From contig NZ_CANLMP010000004.1 of assembly GCF_947492405.1 (NCBI RefSeq), positions 186,001 to 250,000 of the forward strand: a stretch of DNA of 64,000 nucleotides, read 5' to 3'. The DNA comes from an uncultured Aquimarina sp. (GTDB lineage Bacteria > Bacteroidota > Bacteroidia > Flavobacteriales > Flavobacteriaceae). Below the pieces are notes generated by a model that saw only the letters and a list, made by a program, of their open reading frames with translations, ran no database searches and was not told the DNA's origin. The translations under genes were made by a program, and so were the position numbers. This document shows positions 45,841 to 53,867 of this stretch, in pieces; the stretch's first letter is position 1; the number at the start of each line of letters is the position of its first letter.

Positions 45841-48594
45841 TCAACTTCTTTTTCTTTTTTGTCTAAGAAACCAAAACCCAAGAATCATACTCAATAAAGC
45901 TAACAACAGGCTTACCCAATACCAATGCGATGATTTCTCATTAAAATCAATAGCAGTTGTATCTCCAATCAGATAAAAACCTCCCCAATAAAAGGGATCA
46001 GAATTATAGACATTTGCAGTATGTAAATATTGTAATTTTGCTTGCTGTAAAGCCTTGGCTTTATTCATTCCTTGTTTTAAATTAGCGTAGAAATTTCTCA
46101 TTAATATGGGAGTGGTTTCGTCGGATACTTCCCAGTTGGTCAGCACCAAACTTTTAGCTCCCGCATACTGAAACGCCCTTCCTAAACTCATAATCCCTTC
46201 TCCTTTAGCCACTTTTCCAGCGCCAGTATTACACGCGCTAAGTACTACCAATTCTGCAGGAATATCCATCGCATACAATTCATGATTGTATAAGTAGTTG
46301 TCTTCTATACTATCTTTATTTTTTGTAAAAAATAACTTAGAATTTTCTGGATGTTCATTATCCACTTCTCCGTGTAGGGCTAAGTGAAGAATATTATAGT
46401 TAGTTGCATTACTTTTAAAATTATCTTCAATTGCTTCTTTTCCATAATAATACTTCCCATTTATGATTTCGGATATCGCTTTGATTTCTTTTCGTGTACC
46501 GGGTAAATCATCATCCGTATTGCGCAGTACCGCCAAATCCATAGTGCTTCCCTGATCAGTTTTGGTTGTATCTGCAAAAGAAAACGCCAAACACTCTTTT
46601 ATATTCTTTTTCTGATCATCGTATACTTGATTAAACAGTAAGTTTGCAGAATTCGCATAGCTAATGACTTTTTCACTAAGGAAATAAGGCAATTCTTGAT
46701 AGGCTTCTGATGTAGTTTGTTGTGTTAACAATAGATCAAAATTAAGATGCCAAAGCGGACCATCTGGCACAACAATAAGCTCTTCGCCTTTTAATGTATG
46801 CTGCACCGGAACAATAAGCTTTTGATATAATGAATATGCCAATTCATTATAGTTCTCAGCATCTTTAGCTATAATGGCATTATTAAACTGTGTAATAGTA
46901 TCCTCTAAACTATCAATTTCCAATAATGTTACGCCATATTTATCTTTAGAAATTGTAAAAGCATAGGTGGTACTATCGGCAACAAAACACTCTAATAAGG
47001 TAGCATTTTTAGACAACTTATTTTGGATTTCTTTTACCGATATAATAGTATTATCATAAGTAAGTTGATGATACTTAGGATATTGTTTTCTTATGACACT
47101 TTCTAGAGAGTCTTTTTTTAAGTTTAAAGAGAAAAGTTTGGTTTTAATTTCTTCTAACGGCTTGCTATTATTTACATTTTGATAGTTAAGAGCTGCTGAC
47201 TGATTTTGTGCGATTTTTGAAGCTATTACTTTTTGTTTATTAATGATGTTTTGTGGAATTAAGGAGACTGCATCAGATTTACTTTTGTTACGAGATTGAT
47301 TTAAAAGAAATGACCTATTCTTTTCGGAATAGGTGAACATCAAATCAAGATATTTTGCTTTTCCTGTCTTTTCAAACATCAACCAATAACTGTCAATAAG
47401 GCTCGAGTATATACTAGATAAAAAATGATTTGTTGATAAAATACTTTCCGCAGATTGATTTTTCTTATATTTAACCGCAATTAACGTATCAGCTTTTTGA
47501 AACGTTTTTATGGAGAATTTTAAATATTTTTCTTGACAATTAGATTTATAAATATTTTTCAACGTTTCTCCTTTATTTTGTAGTAAAGCAAGAACGAACT
47601 CGTAATCGGTATAAAAATCATTTGGTTTTGGATTATTTGCTATAGAGTAATCATCATAATTTTGCGTGATATCAACTATTCCTTTTTGAAAACAATCTAA
47701 CCCCTCAAAAAAAAGTCTTTTTTTTACATAAGCTTCGCCTAAACCAAAATTATATACTGATTTATTGTTTCGTTTTGTTAGCTTCAATCCTTTCTTAAAA
47801 TATTTTATAGCTTCATCAACATTATCCATATGATAATAAACTCGGCCTGTAAAATAAAGTAGACCAGCAATTCTCTCTCTTTTTTCAGGAAGATGTTTTT
47901 TATACATTTCTATTACCTTAAAATGCAAATCCAAACTTTTTTTATATTCTTTTTGATTCATCAATAAGTTTGCTCTAATTTCATAAAAAGCTAATAGATT
48001 TATATTGAATTTTGTTTCATTTAATCTAGGTTTAATGTTTTCCTCCAAAAATTCTTCGACCCTTTTAAAATCATTGAGAACCATATAAATAGAAGATAAA
48101 TACATCATAAACCCTTTCAAATTACTATCCTGATTATTGTCTATTACTAATAAATCAAAAGCATATTGAAAATATTTTTTACTTTTATAATATGCTCCCA
48201 AATGGAAATAACATATACCTTTGTAATAACTCAAATTACCAATATCTATAGTGCTTCTTTGATTACTTTTCTGTCTACAAAATTGTTCTTTCAGAAAATA
48301 ATTTAATGCTTGCTCATGATCATTAAATCCATCTGTTCTTATTTTTCCTATCAAATGATAAATATCCGCAACACAAGATAATTCGTTATTTTTTTCTTCA
48401 TTATCTAATACTTTCATAGCGAGCTCTTGAGCTTTTTCATAATTAGCCAATTTATAAGCTTCTTTAGCTTTTTCAATCTGGGTTAGTAAAGATTCATTAC
48501 AAGACGTCGATGATTGTGCAGCGATCATATGGCAAACCAAGAGAAATAAAACAAAAATCAAATTTTTATAAAACATAGATTGTCTTTTGATCAT
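45841..48594 (-). CDS. TPR-CHAT caspase-like peptidase, membrane anchored (917 aa)
   Basis: N-terminal signal peptide; MFYKNLIFVLFLLVCHMIAA, six codons in, may be the true start. TPR repeats cover about residues 30-400 (ALNYFLKEQF, AIKYFKKGLKLTKRN). A linker and the CHAT domain follow (about 600-870) with the catalytic dyad: His in NILHLALHGEVD and Cys in VVLSACNTGAGK. The conserved tail is AFQYAGAKSLVLTNWEVSD. A C-terminal transmembrane helix (WVSLLLALLSMILGFWFL) ends in a basic RQKRKRS, so TPR and CHAT face the periplasm. CHAT peptidases cut partners on signal recognition. It is paralogous to the gene at 53868. No clear promoter motif copy; may be read from the 719-aa gene. Confidence 0.9.
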   Translation of the reverse strand: MIKRQSMFYKNLIFVLFLLVCHMIAAQSSTSCNESLLTQIEKAKEAYKLANYEKAQELAMKVLDNEEKNNELSCVADIYHLIGKIRTDGFNDHEQALNYFLKEQFCRQKSNQRSTIDIGNLSYYKGICYFHLGAYYKSKKYFQYAFDLLVIDNNQDSNLKGFMMYLSSIYMVLNDFKRVEEFLEENIKPRLNETKFNINLLAFYEIRANLLMNQKEYKKSLDLHFKVIEMYKKHLPEKRERIAGLLYFTGRVYYHMDNVDEAIKYFKKGLKLTKRNNKSVYNFGLGEAYVKKRLFFEGLDCFQKGIVDITQNYDDYSIANNPKPNDFYTDYEFVLALLQNKGETLKNIYKSNCQEKYLKFSIKTFQKADTLIAVKYKKNQSAESILSTNHFLSSIYSSLIDSYWLMFEKTGKAKYLDLMFTYSEKNRSFLLNQSRNKSKSDAVSLIPQNIINKQKVIASKIAQNQSAALNYQNVNNSKPLEEIKTKLFSLNLKKDSLESVIRKQYPKYHQLTYDNTIISVKEIQNKLSKNATLLECFVADSTTYAFTISKDKYGVTLLEIDSLEDTITQFNNAIIAKDAENYNELAYSLYQKLIVPVQHTLKGEELIVVPDGPLWHLNFDLLLTQQTTSEAYQELPYFLSEKVISYANSANLLFNQVYDDQKKNIKECLAFSFADTTKTDQGSTMDLAVLRNTDDDLPGTRKEIKAISEIINGKYYYGKEAIEDNFKSNATNYNILHLALHGEVDNEHPENSKLFFTKNKDSIEDNYLYNHELYAMDIPAELVVLSACNTGAGKVAKGEGIMSLGRAFQYAGAKSLVLTNWEVSDETTPILMRNFYANLKQGMNKAKALQQAKLQYLHTANVYNSDPFYWGGFYLIGDTTAIDFNEKSSHWYWVSLLLALLSMILGFWFLRQKRKRS

Positions 48595-48690
48595 TCTTAT
48601 TACTTGTTATAAACTATTTTCTGTACTGAACATTACAAAAAACTGTTGGAAAAATACATAAAACCGGAAAATATCAAATTAAAGGAGAGC

Positions 48691-48732
48691 CGAGAAACAA
48701 TACGTGGTAAAATCCACACATATTATTTCTCG
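48691..48732. repeat. Hairpin repeat between CHAT and 719-aa genes
   Basis: CGAGAAA (48691-48697) pairs with TTTCTCG (48726-48732) within a long imperfect stem. The right flank, CTCGACTCCGCTCGAAATGA, resembles a dispersed flavobacterial repeat. Non-coding. Confidence 0.5.
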
Positions 48733-48754
48733 ACTCCGCTCGAAATGATAGGCA

Positions 48755-48776
48755 AAAGGCTTTTCAGGCAGCCTTT
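48755..48776 (-). terminator. Terminator of the 719-aa gene
   Basis: AAAGGCT (48755-48761) pairs with AGCCTTT (48770-48776), 8-nt loop. It lies just after the stop at 48789 and is followed by a short T tract on the minus strand. Confidence 0.6.
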
Positions 48777-48788
48777 ATATTCCTTTAT

Positions 48789-50948
48789 TTAAAATTGCAC
48801 CACAAATTGTACTGAAGTCCTTTGACCAGATTCTTCTACGGTAAATATGTAATTTCCCGAACCAAGCACATTACGAAAGATGACAGTATTAATATCGTTT
48901 GCATTAGATATGGTTCCTTGTTCTAACAATATTCCAGAAAGATTATGAATCATATACGTAAATGACGGGGCCTTTATACCTTCTACTATCATGTGATTAC
49001 CATAACCTACGGTTGGATACATAACCAGCCCTAATGATGGAAGGCAACTATTCATAATAGCATTGATACTACTTGCATTAGGACCGTTCATAGAAATTTC
49101 AATAGTACCACCTACAGCATTTTCTGCTAACAATTGTTTAATTCCGCAAGCATTCTCCAAGCCTTTGTTGTTTTTTAGTACAAAATCTTTGCTAAGCGAT
49201 AATACTTTATTCAGTCCATCGAGATTTTTTAATGCTACATTATTATTTATATGTATCGCATTATCTACTACCATATTTTGCAAGCCGTCCACGTTTTCTA
49301 ATGTACTATTAGAATATAGATACATCGCTTTTGCTATAGTTTGTAGGTTACTTAAATCATCCAGATTAAGTAATTTGGTATTGTTTAGATAGAGAATATT
49401 CGTAATAGTTTCCAGATTTCTTACCCCATAAAGATTTGCTAGATTATTGTTAGTAATTCTTACATCTGTTAGTGTGGTAATGTTAGATAATGCGTCGATA
49501 TTCTCTAATTTAAAATTGTTAAACAATTCTAGTCTCTGTAGTGCTGTTATATTACTGAGTCCATCAATATTGGTTACCAGCGTATTTCCTCTAAGTTCTA
49601 AAGTACCATTAATAGCCGTTAGATTCTGAAATCCATTTATTTGAGTGAGTGCTTTATTACGATAAATCTTTAAATCTCCTCCTAAATTTTCTAACACATT
49701 GAGTGGGCTTAAATCCACAATATCTCCTGTTACCAATTCTTCGATAGTCAGGCTACCTGCCACTTCGCAATAGTTAAAAGTATCGATATCTTCTTGTGAT
49801 TCTAGTTTCAAATCTCCAGGGTGAATATCACAAGAAGCTTCTTTATATTTCCAAATTGTACCTTGTCCTCCCATCTGATAAAAATACATACTATCATTTA
49901 ACACTATTATGGGGTCATTCGGATAGGGACTAAATTCTCCAATGTTTTTTTCTACAATCCCATCGAAAGATTTAAAAACTACTTTATCAACTTCTTCTGC
50001 AAAATAAAATAGCTTGTCTTGAAATACTGTTGGACGTTCTATCGTATAATTTATTCCTTCATTGCTAAATTCTGTAATGGCATTTCCATCAAATTTGTGA
50101 AATCGAAAATAACCTTCTTCCGGAACAAACTTGTTAAAACAAAGAATATCTTTATACGCCACTAAATTGTAAAACCTTCTTCTTTCTGTTGCAACCGTGC
50201 TAAAATTTTGGCCATCAAACCTTATAAGCTCATATTTTTCACCAATTCCAAACTGATCACGATATTCCTGTACAAAATATAGTTCATCCTTATAATTTAC
50301 GATTTCATCTTCAGGGTAAATTCCAATGTCAGAAACTGCTGTTACCGAATCTCCATCAAACTTCCATATTTGTCTACCTAAATTGGTCCAACCAATAAAA
50401 TACAATTCATTTTTGTAGGTAGTTAAAATTTCAATGCCAAGAAAACCGCCTTCGGGATATGCTATATCAGGTCTAGTAATTACATTTCCATCATATGACC
50501 TAAAAAACCTATCACTTTCATCTTTTGAAACGAAATATTGCAGACCGTTATATGCTATAAATTCACTAGCATATCTTATCGGATTGTTATTATCATCTAA
50601 AACAATAGACCTAGTATTATCTTTATATCGTATCAATGAGGAGCCTGTACTTTCGTTAATCCAAACAAACAATTCATCCCCTGAAGAATACACAACGTCT
50701 ATACCGTTTACACTGGGATCATTACTAATAGGAACATTAATAATATTATCGTCAGAATTGATTTTCCAAAACTCTTTTTTCCATATTGGCAGTTGTGTAT
50801 TTAATGTAGTGAAATAAATCTCGCCATTATACGCACCATCCAACCCAACAAAACTCAAAGGATTATCATCTGGTTTTTGGATTTCTGTAATTTGGCTGTA
50901 AACGACTGTGGATAAGATTATTAAAATTAATGTAATTATGTTTTTCAT
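48789..50948 (-). CDS. 719-aa T9SS surface protein with beta-propeller-like part and one L-domain array
   Basis: Signal peptide MKNIITLILIILSTVVYSQ. Residues ~20-370 repeat a pattern such as KDELYFVQE, KDILCFNKF, QDKLFYFAE, consistent with a beta-propeller. From ~375, one receptor-L-domain-like array starts IHPGDLKLESQEDIDTFNYC. It runs through NLDDLSNLQTIAKAMYLYSN and closes with an NACGIKQLLAENAVGG cap. The C-terminus is a T9SS sorting domain (GLVMYPTVGYGNHMIVEG). Exported and probably displayed at the cell surface. Preceded by promoter copy f. It shares repeat architecture with its neighbours at 36700 and 51074. Confidence 0.87.
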   Translation of the reverse strand: MKNIITLILIILSTVVYSQITEIQKPDDNPLSFVGLDGAYNGEIYFTTLNTQLPIWKKEFWKINSDDNIINVPISNDPSVNGIDVVYSSGDELFVWINESTGSSLIRYKDNTRSIVLDDNNNPIRYASEFIAYNGLQYFVSKDESDRFFRSYDGNVITRPDIAYPEGGFLGIEILTTYKNELYFIGWTNLGRQIWKFDGDSVTAVSDIGIYPEDEIVNYKDELYFVQEYRDQFGIGEKYELIRFDGQNFSTVATERRRFYNLVAYKDILCFNKFVPEEGYFRFHKFDGNAITEFSNEGINYTIERPTVFQDKLFYFAEEVDKVVFKSFDGIVEKNIGEFSPYPNDPIIVLNDSMYFYQMGGQGTIWKYKEASCDIHPGDLKLESQEDIDTFNYCEVAGSLTIEELVTGDIVDLSPLNVLENLGGDLKIYRNKALTQINGFQNLTAINGTLELRGNTLVTNIDGLSNITALQRLELFNNFKLENIDALSNITTLTDVRITNNNLANLYGVRNLETITNILYLNNTKLLNLDDLSNLQTIAKAMYLYSNSTLENVDGLQNMVVDNAIHINNNVALKNLDGLNKVLSLSKDFVLKNNKGLENACGIKQLLAENAVGGTIEISMNGPNASSINAIMNSCLPSLGLVMYPTVGYGNHMIVEGIKAPSFTYMIHNLSGILLEQGTISNANDINTVIFRNVLGSGNYIFTVEESGQRTSVQFVVQF

Positions 50949-50969
50949 GTTTTCATGTTTTTATTTCCT

Positions 50970-51003
50970 CTTTATGTAACAACAGCACAAAACATTACCC
51001 CCC
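50970..51003 (-). promoter_or_regulatory. ECF-type promoter motif, copy f (719-aa protein)
   Basis: Minus strand GGGGGGTAAT (50994-51003; T replaces the last C), 16-nt spacer, ACATAAAG (50970-50977), 22 nt before the start at 50948. Confidence 0.75.
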
Positions 51004-51027
51004 TTCTTTTAAAAAATGACATAAAAA

Positions 51028-51049
51028 AAGCTCCCAAAAACGGGAGCTT
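51028..51049 (-). terminator. Terminator of the 866-aa gene
   Basis: AAGCTCCC (51028-51035) pairs with GGGAGCTT (51042-51049), 6-nt loop, then a T run on the minus strand. It lies 25 nt after the stop at 51074. Confidence 0.8.
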
Positions 51050-51073
51050 AACAAATCTATATGCTTCTAAAAC

Positions 51074-53674
51074 TTATTTTACCATAAATCGTAAGGTAGT
51101 CACCTTATCATTTTCTTGTATCTTCATAAGATACATTCCTGTATCCAGAGGACTTCCTAATCGAATGGTTTTGAGCTCTGCTTCGTTTTGGAAAGAGCCT
51201 TGTTTCACTAACATCCCTGTCATACTATAAATAGTATAGGAAAAATCAGTTGACAAACCATTAATCGTAATATCTACTCCATCGGTAACCGTAGGATACA
51301 GCATCATTTTCTGAGATTTTATAGCCTCATTCCCGTTATAATATTGCTGAACAATCTTTTTTCTGGGTTTTAGTTGCCTGGGTTTAAAAACAGGAGACGG
51401 TCCAGGTATACATCGTACACTTCCTGCCGGATACTCCCGAATCACCTCATAGGCTTCAGTATCACTATATCGCACTTGAGCTTCCTGAATAGTGCCTAAA
51501 CACAACACGTAATATAGCTCAAAATAGTCCCGAGATCTCACATTAGGATCATCTGATGTAAAAAGCAGTGGATTATTATCTAATATAAAGCTATCATTAT
51601 CTTCTACCACATCGAGAAGACTAAAAGCCAATCCCCCTAAACCTCTAAGTGATGCATTATTTCTAATCACTACGCCATCCACTTGTAATAAGCTAGATAA
51701 TGGATCTAAACTGGTAATATTTCCTGATACGGATTCTTCAATAATCAGTGTACCCCTGATAATCTCGTAATCAAATGAGTCTATTTCTTCTTGAGACCTT
51801 AGTGTGAGGTCTCCAAAATATGTTTTTTTACAAAAATTAATAATATCTTCTACACTACTTGATGTACTGCCATTATTCGATATTGCACCTACTGAAGGCT
51901 GTATGATGGATCGCCATATGGGAGCAGGCTCTATCAAGCCGACAATACCACAACCATTTTGTAATCCTGTATTATCCGTAACAGATAGTTCATCTTGTAT
52001 CCCAAAAATTCCAGAAAGTCCATCTAATGTTTGTAAATTAGAGTTATCATAGACAATTACACTACCTGGAACTAGTCCTACATTGGAAATAGCATCGATA
52101 TTAGTTAGGCTGTTATTTTGACCAATTTTAATATCACAAAACCTAAATAAATCAAAAGCTCTTAGACTTATTCCATCAAGATTTCTTAGGTTTTGATTGT
52201 TATAAATATATAAATCTCCACTTAACACATTCAATTCTGAAAACCCTTCGAGTGTTTCGATTGATGGATTATTAACAATATTTAAAGAGCCACCTGTCGC
52301 TTTTAACAAACCGAAATTACCTAGATCAGTAAGTGAAGTGTTATTTTCAATAATAAAATCCCTTCTTAATACACTCAAATTAGAAAGCGCATTAAGATCC
52401 TCAATTCTTTCATTGTTTTTAATCACCAAATCTCCTGTTACTGTTGTTAAATTTGACAATCCATTTACATTTGTGATCTCTCCACGTGAAGCTTCTTCGA
52501 TAATGACATCTCCATTAACTTTACAATATCTAAAATTATCAATATCCGATTGATCACTTAATAATATATCGCCAAAATAAATTCTACAATTATTACATAC
52601 ATCAATAATACGCTCTATATCACTAGTATCTGCTCCATTATTTTCTATGGTAATCGTTCCTCTATACACCAAAGAAGGATCTTCTAGCAATTGAACAATT
52701 CCACAAGCGCTTTCGAGATTTGTATTACCAGTAATCTCTACATCATCAATCACAAACATGATATTAGACAATGCATCCAGATTTTTTAGTTTCGTATTTC
52801 CAACAAATCGTATATCTATGTTAATACTGGTTATCTTTTCGGCTCCTTCTATAGTTTCGAGGTTGGGATTATTCTCAAAATCCAAGGTAACGAAGTTCCC
52901 TATTAGTGCTTTTGATATTCCTTTGATATTTTGCAGATATGGATTGTTATGAATATATAAACCTCCCCTGATTTCAGTGATTCCTGATAATCCATCCAGA
53001 TTATAAATAGGAGTTTTTTTAAGAATAAGACTTAAAATACTGGTCACTTTTCTTAGGGGGCTTATATCTGATATTTTCGCATTTACGATTCGTAAATGGC
53101 CATCAATATAGGTTACATTTCTTAGTCCGGAGATCGTAGTCATATTTAGATTAGATGTAATCTCCAGATGATCCCCGATTCGTTCTATATTATTAAATCC
53201 ATCCAGTGTGGCAAGTCCCATATTCCAATGTATACTTAATCCACCACCAAGTGTACTAAGTCCATCAAATGTACTTAGGGAAGTAAGTCTATGATTTGCA
53301 TGAATCTTAATGCTACCAAATACCCGTTCTATATTAGAGAGGCTACTTACATTAGTAAGATCCGCATTATTCATGATTTCCAGGTTTCCATTCACTGTTG
53401 TTATACCCGACAGACCATTAAGGTTCTGTAAATTGTTATTTTTTATAATGAATAAACCTCCTCCTAGAATTTCTAGTGTTTCTAAAGGTGTTAGATTTGT
53501 AATATCTCCAGCCCTGGATTCCTGAATAGTTAAACTCCCCTGAATCTCTGAATAATTGAAACTGTCGATTTCTGTCTGGGAGCTTAGTATAAGGTCTCCG
53601 ACATGGACCTGTTGCGCTACTGATACCGTAAGACTCATCATAAGTCCCACAAAAAAGAATAATTTTTTTCTCAC
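51074..53674 (-). CDS. 866-aa T9SS surface protein with three L-domain arrays
   Basis: Starts with GTG. Signal peptide RKKLFFFVGLMMSLTVSVAQ. Three receptor-L-domain-like arrays open at VHVGDLILSSQTEIDSFNY (about 23), IYFGDILLSDQSDIDNFRYC (about 363) and TYFGDLTLRSQEEIDSFDY (about 616), each with ~24-aa repeats (LNGLSGITTVNGNLEIMNN). The third array is short and followed by a unique ~80-aa region. The C-terminal T9SS domain (MMLYPTVTDGVDITING to LRFMVK) targets it to the surface. It lies between the 719-aa gene and the second CHAT gene. Promoter copy g is 77 nt upstream. Confidence 0.87.
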   Translation of the reverse strand: MRKKLFFFVGLMMSLTVSVAQQVHVGDLILSSQTEIDSFNYSEIQGSLTIQESRAGDITNLTPLETLEILGGGLFIIKNNNLQNLNGLSGITTVNGNLEIMNNADLTNVSSLSNIERVFGSIKIHANHRLTSLSTFDGLSTLGGGLSIHWNMGLATLDGFNNIERIGDHLEITSNLNMTTISGLRNVTYIDGHLRIVNAKISDISPLRKVTSILSLILKKTPIYNLDGLSGITEIRGGLYIHNNPYLQNIKGISKALIGNFVTLDFENNPNLETIEGAEKITSINIDIRFVGNTKLKNLDALSNIMFVIDDVEITGNTNLESACGIVQLLEDPSLVYRGTITIENNGADTSDIERIIDVCNNCRIYFGDILLSDQSDIDNFRYCKVNGDVIIEEASRGEITNVNGLSNLTTVTGDLVIKNNERIEDLNALSNLSVLRRDFIIENNTSLTDLGNFGLLKATGGSLNIVNNPSIETLEGFSELNVLSGDLYIYNNQNLRNLDGISLRAFDLFRFCDIKIGQNNSLTNIDAISNVGLVPGSVIVYDNSNLQTLDGLSGIFGIQDELSVTDNTGLQNGCGIVGLIEPAPIWRSIIQPSVGAISNNGSTSSSVEDIINFCKKTYFGDLTLRSQEEIDSFDYEIIRGTLIIEESVSGNITSLDPLSSLLQVDGVVIRNNASLRGLGGLAFSLLDVVEDNDSFILDNNPLLFTSDDPNVRSRDYFELYYVLCLGTIQEAQVRYSDTEAYEVIREYPAGSVRCIPGPSPVFKPRQLKPRKKIVQQYYNGNEAIKSQKMMLYPTVTDGVDITINGLSTDFSYTIYSMTGMLVKQGSFQNEAELKTIRLGSPLDTGMYLMKIQENDKVTTLRFMVK

Positions 53675-53750
53675 TTTGTTTATTTTATTTTGGGTTGCAT
53701 ATCTGATAAAAAAGAAGCTCCCCTTATCTTCTATTATTTTTTCAGTTATA

Positions 53751-53782
53751 CTTTATGTTTAAAATCACTAGAATGTTACCCC
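53751..53782 (-). promoter_or_regulatory. ECF-type promoter motif, copy g (866-aa protein)
   Basis: Minus strand GGGGTAAC (53775-53782), 16-nt spacer, ACATAAAG (53751-53758), 77 nt before the start at 53674. Confidence 0.78.
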
Positions 53783-53867
53783 TATCCTATTGTGATTTTT
53801 TAGGCCTGCAAAAATAGTCTTTTTTATCAATACATCATATTATTATTTGGTTATGAATGCATTAGAC

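Noticed and set aside
45711..45881. N-terminal extension of the 77-aa peptide to 134 aa
   Set aside because: The extension covers a terminator and the ECF-type promoter motif, and the leader pattern begins at MGNKKFDIKG.
48595..48660. ECF motif copy upstream of the 917-aa CHAT gene
   Set aside because: GTAAT is present, but at 16 nt there is no ACATAAAG (AGTTTATA instead) and the G run is missing, so it is not counted as a copy.
36700..53674. Many plus-strand frames opposite the L-domain genes
   Set aside because: They are shadows of repeated Leu/Asn-rich codons on the minus strand, with no start signals or domains.
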